This document shows positions 7,297-13,939 of a stretch of 14,812 nt of DNA, piece by piece. Source of the stretch: an uncultured Lachnospiraceae bacterium (lineage in GTDB: Bacteria > Bacillota > Clostridia > Lachnospirales > Lachnospiraceae); assembly GCA_948438565.1 (NCBI GenBank), contig CAOJLW010000023.1:1-14812 (forward strand), in the 5' to 3' direction. How positions within the stretch are numbered: the first letter of the stretch is position 1; every line of letters starts with the position of its first letter. Under the pieces are notes generated by a model. That model had not been told where the DNA came from, ran no database searches, and saw only the letters and a program-made list of their open reading frames with translations. A program made the translations under genes and the position numbers.

Positions 7297-8385
7297 ATGA
7301 AACTAATTCTCTTTGGAAATATCGAAACCTGGAACGACGCGGTCAGCTTTCTGGCCAATCACCGACCAGACGTGCAAATCGTCGGCCTTTGCAGCCTGGA
7401 TTTGGGACCATATGCGGATTCCAACGCTACCGTTACTCTGCGCCAGGCGCTGGCTCTTTTCAAGGACGGCCTGATCGACGGCATCCTCAATAGCAATGGG
7501 GAAAACCCCTACTATTTTCAGCTTCTGGAAGAACTCGGCTTCCACCCGATTTATACCATGCCTTCCTATTTATTGCAGCAGGAACTTGACGGCTCGCTTT
7601 TGTCCAAAGAACCCTATATTTACCCATACCTGGAAGTCAAACCGGAATTGATGCAGCTGGAATTCCATCTGGCCGACCACTGCAACCTCAACTGCAAAGG
7701 ATGTACGCATTTTTCCAACCTGGTAACGGAACCGGTATTTGCAGATATTACACAATTCCAAAAGGATATCAAACGCCTATCCGAATTATTTTCCCATATC
7801 CGCCACTTTTACCTGCTTGGCGGGGAACCCTTCCTGAATCCGGATATACACACATTTATTGCGGCCGTCAAAGCGTCGTTCCCCTATACGCAGATCATTA
7901 TCGTGACCAACGGCCTGCTCTTATTATCCATCCAGCCGGCAGTCATCGATATGCTCCGCAAACATCAGGCGCACCTTAGCATTTCCGACTACAACTGCTT
8001 GGATCACGATAAAATCACCCGATTTGTAAGAGAGCATCAGCTTTCCGCAGATCTGCGCATTGAAAAAGAAGAATTCTATAAATTTTTAAATCCCAAAGGG
8101 GATTCGGACGGCTCTGCAATTTTTGAGCAGTGTTCACGCAAAAACTGCACCTTTTTGGACAAGGGCCGTATTGCCGCCTGCTGCCTTCCGTTTGTGGTCA
8201 AATATTTCAATCAAAGCATACCTGAAATGGAAGGCATCGATTTATATCAGCCGGATTTGACCGGACACCAAATACAAAGGCAGTTAATCCGACCTATGGA
8301 GCTCTGCCGGTATTGCAGCACAGACGTCCCCTATACCTGGGAAATTTCAAAGCCTCCGTTTGAAAAAGAGGACTGGTGTGTATAA
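7297..8385 (+). CDS. Radical SAM protein with N-terminal Rossmann-like domain and C-terminal cysteine-rich (SPASM-like) region
   Basis: 362 residues. The [4Fe-4S]-binding CxxxCxxC motif is C129-N-L-N-C133-K-G-C136, followed by the SAM-contacting GGEP (175-178) and a TNG at 204-206. The C terminus carries C279, C284, C295, C296, C337 and C340, enough for an auxiliary cluster (SPASM- or twitch-like; inferred). Residues 1-110 read like a small nucleotide-binding alpha/beta domain (MKLILFG start, VDGIL-like strand at 59-64), similar to N-terminal domains in sugar-modifying proteins. The substrate cannot be read from sequence; in this setting a nucleotide sugar or a glycan-linked residue is likeliest, with peptide modification as the alternative. 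AAGGATGG (7283-7290) precedes the ATG by 6 bases. It is a single-gene transcription unit, and its TAA lies at the apex of the hairpin at 8368-8396. Confidence 0.88.
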   Translation: MKLILFGNIETWNDAVSFLANHRPDVQIVGLCSLDLGPYADSNATVTLRQALALFKDGLIDGILNSNGENPYYFQLLEELGFHPIYTMPSYLLQQELDGSLLSKEPYIYPYLEVKPELMQLEFHLADHCNLNCKGCTHFSNLVTEPVFADITQFQKDIKRLSELFSHIRHFYLLGGEPFLNPDIHTFIAAVKASFPYTQIIIVTNGLLLLSIQPAVIDMLRKHQAHLSISDYNCLDHDKITRFVREHQLSADLRIEKEEFYKFLNPKGDSDGSAIFEQCSRKNCTFLDKGRIAACCLPFVVKYFNQSIPEMEGIDLYQPDLTGHQIQRQLIRPMELCRYCSTDVPYTWEISKPPFEKEDWCV

Positions 8386-8396
8386 CATCAGTCCTC
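8363..8396 (-). terminator. Intrinsic terminator of the six-gene minus-strand operon, embedded in the radical SAM 3' end
   Basis: GAGGACTGGTGT (8368-8379) and ACATCAGTCCTC (8385-8396) form a 12-bp stem with one mispair (a G-U wobble on one strand) and a GTATA loop. On the minus strand the stem is followed directly by TTTTTC (8367-8362), a proper U-tract, 11 bases after the stop of the GT2 gene. On the plus strand it is followed by CGGTCATTTTATCATTTT, so weaker termination of the radical SAM transcript is also possible. Confidence 0.78.
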
Positions 8397-8407
8397 CGGT
8401 CATTTTA

Positions 8408-9211
8408 TCATTTTAAACTGCACTCCAACAGCTTAATAAACTGTTCCTGCATACCAATTGCTTCCGCATCCCTTAAGATCACTTCGATTCGATGATTTAA
8501 GGTATCCGTCTCCAAATAATCTTTCTTGTATTTTTGGATCAGATAGCAGCTTGCCACCAAATAATTGACAGCCTGCCCTGAGACGCCGTTCGTCGAATAA
8601 GACGCGTCCAACAGCGCTTCATCCACAAAACAGGCCTCGCAAAGCTTTGCCAGCTTTAACGCCAGATCATAATCCTCTAACGACTTCATGTCCGTATCAA
8701 AACCACCGGATTTTACAATACATTCTTTTTTTACCAACAACGAAGGGCATGGCACCAAATTGTCATATAACATCTGTGCATAAATATTGCCGGATTTTTT
8801 GTTGATAGCTATCTGCTCCGAGGGCAAAATCGCCTCATAGCCGCCTCCCATATCATAACGGATTTTGTGGTACACAAACCCCACCGCAGGCGGCGCCTGC
8901 TTCATAGCCTCCATCTGTACGGCCAGCTTCTTTGGACGCCAGCGATCGTCAGAATCCTCAAAGGCAATATAATCATACTGCGCCTGCCGAATGCCATAAT
9001 TGCGTGCATTGGCCTGCCCGCCATTCTCCGTTAATTTATGGTAGCGTATTCTGTCGTCCTGATAGCTGCGTACGACCTCCTCGGTGCGATCTGTGGATCC
9101 GTCGTCTATAATCAGCAGTTCAAAATCCGGATATGTCTGCTTTTGTATACTTTCGATTGCCAGTCCTAAGATATCGGCACGGTTATAGGTTGGCAGAACA
9201 ATGCTTACCAT
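8408..9211 (-). CDS. Compact family 2 glycosyltransferase
   Basis: 267 residues with a single GT-A domain: VSIVLPTYNRAD (2-13), IIDDGSTDRTEE (34-45), NGGQANARNYG (63-73), EDSDDRW (85-91, DXD region) and LEDYDL (178-183), which holds the likely catalytic acidic residue. Such enzymes move a sugar from a nucleotide donor to a glycan; donor and acceptor cannot be told from sequence. The ATG starts 2 bases after the TAG of the 120-residue gene and has only a poor ribosome binding site, so translational coupling is likely. Last gene of the six-gene operon, followed by the terminator at 8363-8396. Confidence 0.9.
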   Translation of the reverse strand: MVSIVLPTYNRADILGLAIESIQKQTYPDFELLIIDDGSTDRTEEVVRSYQDDRIRYHKLTENGGQANARNYGIRQAQYDYIAFEDSDDRWRPKKLAVQMEAMKQAPPAVGFVYHKIRYDMGGGYEAILPSEQIAINKKSGNIYAQMLYDNLVPCPSLLVKKECIVKSGGFDTDMKSLEDYDLALKLAKLCEACFVDEALLDASYSTNGVSGQAVNYLVASCYLIQKYKKDYLETDTLNHRIEVILRDAEAIGMQEQFIKLLECSLK

Positions 9212-9213
9212 AT

Positions 9214-9576
9214 CTAGGCCGTTACTTCTTCCGCTGCTTTGCCCAATGCTTCAAACTCAGGAATTAACCCGCGTATCGCATCCGCCATCTTATTGTCATC
9301 TTTGGAGGCAATCGCGTCGCTGAACGCCACAATCTTAGCGTTGAAATCCTCTTTATGAATACGCTCCTGACCTTCATTTAACAGTCCCATCGTACCGTTT
9401 ACAACCTCTACCTCCCAGTTAATGGCGTCGATAATTCCTTTCAAAAACTGGTTGGTATCGTCCAGACGCTTTCCGGACAATTCCTTCACCACAATATTCA
9501 TATTCTTTAATAAACGCGCATTAAATTCCTGTAAAACCTCTAATGCTTCTTTTTGTTCCGCTCTGTTATCTTCCAT
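9214..9576 (-). CDS. Small acidic helical protein, unrecognised
   Basis: 120 residues, no cysteine, one tryptophan (W54), rich in Glu, Lys, Ala and Leu, and apparently all alpha-helical with coiled-coil-like stretches (about 5-35 and 75-118). No signal peptide, membrane segment or catalytic motif is visible. It is clearly coding: it sits between two glycosyltransferase genes in the same direction, 43 bp after one and 2 bp before the next. A role as chaperone, adaptor or scaffold for the neighbouring enzymes or for flagellin would suit its shape and place, but this is only inference. GAGG lies 3 bases before the ATG, closer than ideal, and overlaps the stop of a four-codon upstream frame (ATG at 9597, TAG at 9585-9583). 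Confidence 0.78.
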   Translation of the reverse strand: MEDNRAEQKEALEVLQEFNARLLKNMNIVVKELSGKRLDDTNQFLKGIIDAINWEVEVVNGTMGLLNEGQERIHKEDFNAKIVAFSDAIASKDDNKMADAIRGLIPEFEALGKAAEEVTA

Positions 9577-9588
9577 GATCCTCTACCC

Positions 9589-9601
9589 GGCTATCATAGC
9601 C
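9589..9601. repeat. Short perfect inverted repeat before the 120-residue gene
   Basis: GGCTA-TCA-TAGCC, a 5-bp stem with a 3-base loop, in the 43-bp gap 9577-9619. There is no U-tract on the minus-strand side, so it is not a convincing terminator; it could affect initiation of the downstream gene. Confidence 0.4.
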
Positions 9602-9619
9602 TTCCCTTTCTCTTTTTCT

Positions 9620-11218
9620 CTAAGATAATATCGGACAATCTATATCGTTTCTTAACGCTTCCGTGGAATAAAAATCGGACAAATATCCATACAAAGTCTG
9701 CTGTCCCGCCATATTTTTTTTGCGGTAAGCCGCTTGTTGATCCAGTTTATAAAAAATCTCTCCCATTTTTAGCTCCTGCAGCCGCTCTCTACTGCATCTT
9801 TGATTCATCCATTGATGCAGCTTAAAAACATCTCCCGCTGGATACGCGCCACGTTCCAATTCATCCCGAATATCTGGAAATGCGTCCACGGCCGCTGCAA
9901 TGATATAGTCCGTCAAATGCGGATCCGCCAACTTATGCTCGGTCTCCCAATAATGCCACAGGCTTTGCATCAATACCCAAAATAATTTGTTTCCCTTGGG
10001 AATGCACCACAGATCGCCCGACCACCTGCCCTTTGCGATATCGCCCGGCTCACCAGGCGTCGAATGGCGCAGTGTAAAAAGCGGCCGCGCAAAAATCTCT
10101 GCATCCAACGCTCGGGACACAAAGTAAGACGCATCGATCCACATCCCGCCGTAACGGTACAAAAGCTCAGCCATTAAGATATCCGACAGATGATGCGCGG
10201 GAATCTCACCGTCGTTATATTTTTGGATAATCATTTCCGTAAAACCGACATATTCCATACAGTTTTCCAAAGTCACGCACCTTAGCTCCGCTTGATCCGG
10301 CGGCAGGCTTTGGCGCAGGCTGTTAAGAGAACAGCGGATACTATCCGGCAGTCCTGCTTCCCCTTGCCATAGACATACCCAAACCGGAATTTTCCCACCC
10401 GCCATATCCGCAAGATCGGATGGCCGCGTCAAAGCTTCCTGTCCGTATGCTGCCGGACAGCAACGAAAAACCGGTTCTACTTTGGATTGTACATACCGGT
10501 ATAACAGGTTCATTTTTTTCTCCGGATAGGAAAACTCTAACGGCTCGGCCAACGTGATAGGCTCCTCCGTAATGGCCTCCGGCTGCATCAAAAGCCATAC
10601 TCGAAACAGACGCTCCGACAAAAAACCAAACACACGCTTTTGATAATCGTCGTATCCTTCTACCGAAATCCGCCGCTCCGCTTCAAAAAGAATGTCAAAT
10701 AACCACGCACAATAACGATCAAAAATACTTTTTTTCGTAATCCACATATTTCCAATCGAAACCAGTATGGTTTGCATAGCAAAATCAAACGCGACCAGAT
10801 AGTCGGGATATTTTTCGCCAATCACTTCCCGGCATATATCCAGATCCTTGGCATAATGTTTTTTGGCATAGTGCCGATAGGCGTCGGCCTCATTGACGCA
10901 GCTTGTATTCGGAATCAGAATCGGATATTCCTGCAAAATATGCTCAATAACATCCCGATCCAGCAGTTTTTCATCCCTGGTAAAATACCGCCTGTAATGA
11001 CAGATGCCGATATTGTCACAGTCTGCATTTTTCCAAAGCCAATATATGCCCGTCAGTTCACAATATGCAGCATTTTTTTCAGAAATCTGATCTCCGGTAT
11101 CGTCTCCCAGATAGCCAAAATCCTCTTTTTTGGCTTTTCCCACCTGTAAGGGAATATAGATCGGATCCAAAAGCGGATCGATTTTTTTATGCGTCATAAC
11201 ATAAATCCTGGTATCCAC
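9620..11218 (-). CDS. Two-domain transferase: DUF4422 plus capsular/GT32-like DXD sugar transferase
   Basis: 532 residues. Residues 1-225 fit DUF4422: RIYVMTHKK (4-12), GDQISEKNAAYCELTGIYWLWKN (42-64, in part the family signature) and GICHYRRYF (71-79). Residues about 276-510 resemble Gly_transf_sug/capsular polysaccharide synthesis transferases: IPVWVCLWQG (277-286), SDILMAELLYRYGGMW (345-360) and IDAS (361-364), where the DXD-like metal site is expected. Both halves are transferase-like, so two sugar additions by one chain are possible. The start is GTG at 11218, directly after the TAG of the preceding gene; the next ATG (residue 8) would cut the first beta strand, so GTG is preferred. No membrane segment is seen. 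Fourth gene of the six-gene operon. Confidence 0.85.
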   Translation of the reverse strand: MDTRIYVMTHKKIDPLLDPIYIPLQVGKAKKEDFGYLGDDTGDQISEKNAAYCELTGIYWLWKNADCDNIGICHYRRYFTRDEKLLDRDVIEHILQEYPILIPNTSCVNEADAYRHYAKKHYAKDLDICREVIGEKYPDYLVAFDFAMQTILVSIGNMWITKKSIFDRYCAWLFDILFEAERRISVEGYDDYQKRVFGFLSERLFRVWLLMQPEAITEEPITLAEPLEFSYPEKKMNLLYRYVQSKVEPVFRCCPAAYGQEALTRPSDLADMAGGKIPVWVCLWQGEAGLPDSIRCSLNSLRQSLPPDQAELRCVTLENCMEYVGFTEMIIQKYNDGEIPAHHLSDILMAELLYRYGGMWIDASYFVSRALDAEIFARPLFTLRHSTPGEPGDIAKGRWSGDLWCIPKGNKLFWVLMQSLWHYWETEHKLADPHLTDYIIAAAVDAFPDIRDELERGAYPAGDVFKLHQWMNQRCSRERLQELKMGEIFYKLDQQAAYRKKNMAGQQTLYGYLSDFYSTEALRNDIDCPILS

Positions 11219-11686
11219 CTATCGTTCCCCCATATCCAAAAGAAAATATACATCCCCCTCCACCTGTAAATCCATGACTTTCCAAGCAGACGGAAGCTTT
11301 ATCCACTGTTCCGCCGCCCGATCGGCCAGCACATATGCGGCACAGCCTGCCGCCCGTTCCATAATATGCGCAATATCCGCCTTCGCGCGCAACCCTTCCA
11401 ATCCCAAAACCACGGACAGATCATAGGTTCCGCTTACGCGCCCCTGACAAAAGGACTCCAAATCAAACCTATGATTGTAGATGCGATCCCATACCGGAAA
11501 CTGTATTTCCGGAAACGCATCCACGCCGTCCAATTGTAACTCCTTCGGCGCCTCCCGATTCATCACTTTCCGGGAAACGCTTCCAATCCTTTTTAAAAAC
11601 ATACCGATGTCCAAAACGCTTCGCGGCTCCAGCTGCCCAATCGTTTCAAAAAAAATATAGATATCGTTTTCGTTTTTTAAAATCAC
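11219..11686 (-). CDS. Small methyltransferase-like protein with a degenerate SAM motif
   Basis: 155 residues from GTG at 11686, with AGGAG (11700-11696) 7 bases upstream. An in-frame TTG at 11713 would give 164 residues but has no ribosome binding site and overlaps the upstream gene. The order of segments resembles the front half of a class I methyltransferase: SVLDIGMFLKRIG (23-35) at motif I, DGVDAFPE (53-60) at motif II, and YDLSVVLGLEGL (88-99) at motif IV. Motif I lacks the GxG glycine loop expected for SAM binding, so it may be inactive or bind something else. It starts 11 bp after the stop of the GT4 gene and its stop abuts the GTG of the DUF4422 gene, so the three are co-translated. 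Function unknown; a partner or regulator of a neighbouring transferase is possible. Confidence 0.72.
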   Translation of the reverse strand: MILKNENDIYIFFETIGQLEPRSVLDIGMFLKRIGSVSRKVMNREAPKELQLDGVDAFPEIQFPVWDRIYNHRFDLESFCQGRVSGTYDLSVVLGLEGLRAKADIAHIMERAAGCAAYVLADRAAEQWIKLPSAWKVMDLQVEGDVYFLLDMGER

Positions 11687-11697
11687 TGTCTGTCTCC

Positions 11698-12867
11698 TCA
11701 ATCCGTTTTCCAAAAAGCGTCTGCAAGCTCCTGCGCGCGAATTGCCCAGGTATGGTATTTTTTTGCCCTCTCATACCCGTGATCGGCCATATTCTGCGCT
11801 GCCGCCGGATTGGACAATAATCCTTTAACCAGCTTGGGCAACTGTTCTATTTCATCCAATCCAAACAGGAGCATATCGGAACCGTCCGACAATTCCTGCA
11901 AAGCCATCGAGCGATCCGAAACCACTGCCGCGCCCTGCAGCATTCCGTTAAACACCCGTTCATGGGTTCCATCTTTAAACCACGTCATCGTATTTAATAC
12001 GATTTTCGCGTCCCCCATTTTCTCAAGCACACGGTATGCCGGGATTTTCCCGCCATATTCGACATTGGGGTTTGTAATCCAATCGCACCGATCCCAGCCG
12101 GCTCCATAAATCGTCACCTGAATCCCAGCCTCCACTAGCGTACGGATCATAGTTTCCCGATAATAGGAAACCGCATACAGCTCGATAAAATGTAAATCTG
12201 CGAGGATCGCTTTTAACCTGTCGTCCGTTACGCTCACCCCTGCCGCAAGCAGGCTCTCTTCCAGGGCCTGTTCCGTCGTTTTTGACGGATGTCCGATCAT
12301 GGCGTCATACGCATCCTGACAGACTGCCTTTGCGTCAAATTCCATATATTGGTTGAAATCCGGCATGATATGTTCTGCGAAACTCCTCGCAAAACCTCCT
12401 GCATACAAAACATCGATTCGCCTGTCTGCAATCGGGCGTCTCTTTGATACGGCCTCGATCCCCGCATGGTACAGACATCCGGTCACCGGTATCTGCGGAT
12501 AAAAACGTCCGAGGTATTTCATATGATTGCGGTCAATACAAAGAACCGCCGTTTGCAAAGGCAGCGTCTGCATTGCCTGATGATAGCAAAACGGATGATC
12601 GACCAGGATATTCACACATGGAATCTGTAGCTGATCCCATATGTTTTTCCCCTGTTCCAGCTCCATATGCAGTCCAAGGTTATTGAATGTGATCATCGCC
12701 TGCACCGGCTTTTTGATAAATTCGGCCAGTTTAGCCAGACTGCCTGCCATATCCTGTATCTGAAATACGAGAATCTCATATTGGAGAAGGGCAAATCCCT
12801 TTTGCAATTCGGCAGAAAACAAATCCAGCGTATCATACGCGCCAACAAAAAACAGTAATCGTTTCAT
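11698..12867 (-). CDS. CgeB-like GT4-type glycosyltransferase (GT-B fold)
   Basis: 389 residues. The N-terminal half (1-230, start MKRLLFFVGAYDT) resembles the DUF3880/CgeB-type acceptor domain. The C-terminal half is a group 1 transferase: YRETMIRTLVEAG (236-248), VTIYGAGWD (251-259), KIVLNTMTWFKDG (288-300), then HERVFNGMLQGAAVVSD (302-318), the usual donor-binding segment of Glyco_trans_1_2 proteins. The family occurs in flagellin and spore-surface glycosylation loci; the sugar is unknown. AAAGGAT about 7 bases before the ATG; 12 bp after the preceding gene. Second gene of the six-gene operon. No signal peptide. Confidence 0.85.
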   Translation of the reverse strand: MKRLLFFVGAYDTLDLFSAELQKGFALLQYEILVFQIQDMAGSLAKLAEFIKKPVQAMITFNNLGLHMELEQGKNIWDQLQIPCVNILVDHPFCYHQAMQTLPLQTAVLCIDRNHMKYLGRFYPQIPVTGCLYHAGIEAVSKRRPIADRRIDVLYAGGFARSFAEHIMPDFNQYMEFDAKAVCQDAYDAMIGHPSKTTEQALEESLLAAGVSVTDDRLKAILADLHFIELYAVSYYRETMIRTLVEAGIQVTIYGAGWDRCDWITNPNVEYGGKIPAYRVLEKMGDAKIVLNTMTWFKDGTHERVFNGMLQGAAVVSDRSMALQELSDGSDMLLFGLDEIEQLPKLVKGLLSNPAAAQNMADHGYERAKKYHTWAIRAQELADAFWKTD

Positions 12868-12879
12868 TCTGCGATCCTT

Positions 12880-13830
12880 TCAATCCCAAATTTCCCTGTA
12901 TCCCTCGATGGCTTCTTCCTGCGCAATCTCGAGCATTTGCCGGGCGGTCAATTTTTTCTGATATTTTTCATTGTCAAACAGATTCTTATGATCTTCCCGC
13001 ACCATATGCCCTTTTTCAAATGAAATGGCATAAAAATCCTGTCCGAGCCATTGATAATCCCTGTCCGCGATCGTGTCCGGATCAAAATACAACCCGCCAT
13101 AGCGGAACGAATGCCAGTCCCGGAAACGGTACGCCGCAGGACAGTTGCAAACCACATAGGTGCCATATGTTTCAAACTCGCTAAAGCTGTTCGACTGCAG
13201 CCTGTCCGCGTCAATTGCGTAAATCACCTTTTCCCAAAAAGCTTTGCCGCAAATATCCGCATTAGACTCTATATCGTTTAATAAACGCTTCATGATGTCA
13301 CAACGGATCAGCATATGTTCCGAAATAAAGGATTTTTCAATACTTTTTTTCATGCCCGGCAAGATATGGGACATCACATGAAAATATTCCTCATGATATT
13401 CCCGCTTCAAATCCAGATACGGTATGCCGGACTCCTCCTGAAACATGGAAAACGGCCTGCACGGCACGGTATCCCCATCCCATACCAGATAATACGCATC
13501 CGGACATAGACGGGCATACGCCATTTTTAAAAACTGCTGATAATACCATCCGGTCACTCCCCGCGGCAGCTTGCGACCATTTAAAATTCCTTTTAACGCG
13601 TCCCCCATCACCGCCTGCACAAGTTCAAACGGCAAAATGTCATTCTCATCCAAAAAACCGGCCCGCTCTCCCAACTCCAAACGCCTGACTAAAGACGCCA
13701 CGTCCTGACTCCCGACAAACAGCACGCGCCGGGCCGGCAAATACGCCAGCAATCTATGATAATTATTTTGCAGCCGTTCAAAGTCATTCGGCGTTACTAC
13801 AATTAATGCATCAAACTCTTCCGCAGCCAT
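12880..13830 (-). CDS. DUF6492-like putative glycosyltransferase
   Basis: 316 residues from ATG 13830, or 322 from ATG 13848. AAGGGG lies 8 bases before 13830, while the site before 13848 (GGGG, 2 bases away) is too close, so 13830 is slightly preferred. Features, numbered from 13848: alpha/beta N terminus FDALIVVTPNDF (12-23), GWYYQQFLKM (100-109), YYLVWDGDTVP (119-129) with a DXD-type DGD, SEHMLIR (176-182) and SEFETYG (222-228). This pattern matches the DUF6492 family, thought to be GT-A-like transferases; activity is not proven. No membrane segment is seen. First gene of the six-gene operon, divergent from the SGNH gene at 13940. Confidence 0.83.
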   Translation of the reverse strand: MAAEEFDALIVVTPNDFERLQNNYHRLLAYLPARRVLFVGSQDVASLVRRLELGERAGFLDENDILPFELVQAVMGDALKGILNGRKLPRGVTGWYYQQFLKMAYARLCPDAYYLVWDGDTVPCRPFSMFQEESGIPYLDLKREYHEEYFHVMSHILPGMKKSIEKSFISEHMLIRCDIMKRLLNDIESNADICGKAFWEKVIYAIDADRLQSNSFSEFETYGTYVVCNCPAAYRFRDWHSFRYGGLYFDPDTIADRDYQWLGQDFYAISFEKGHMVREDHKNLFDNEKYQKKLTARQMLEIAQEEAIEGYREIWD

Positions 13831-13865
13831 ATTCTGTTCCCCTTCCATTGCCCCGCCGATTGCCC

Positions 13866-13894
13866 TTGTAGATCCATCTCCTTTATGCTAAGAT
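13866..13894 (+). promoter_or_regulatory. Possible promoter for the SGNH-like gene
   Basis: TTGTAG (13866-13871), a 17-bp spacer and TAAGAT (13889-13894). Both boxes are only moderate matches. It lies in the 13849-13939 divergent region, about 45 bp before the ATG. No flagellar sigma-D type box (TAAA ... CCGATA) was seen here or in the other two divergent regions. Confidence 0.35.
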
Positions 13895-13939
13895 AAAGAT
13901 TATGGTTTCGTTATGCTATCATTAGGGGGTATTTTCCAT

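Noticed and set aside
11687..11713. TTG start of the small methyltransferase-like protein
   Set aside because: No ribosome binding site; GTG at 11686 has AGGAG at good spacing.
13803..13877. 24-codon minus-strand leader frame beginning right after an AAAGGAG sequence
   Set aside because: There is no spacer between the site and the ATG, and the frame overlaps the start of the DUF6492-like gene out of frame. No sign of a leader peptide.
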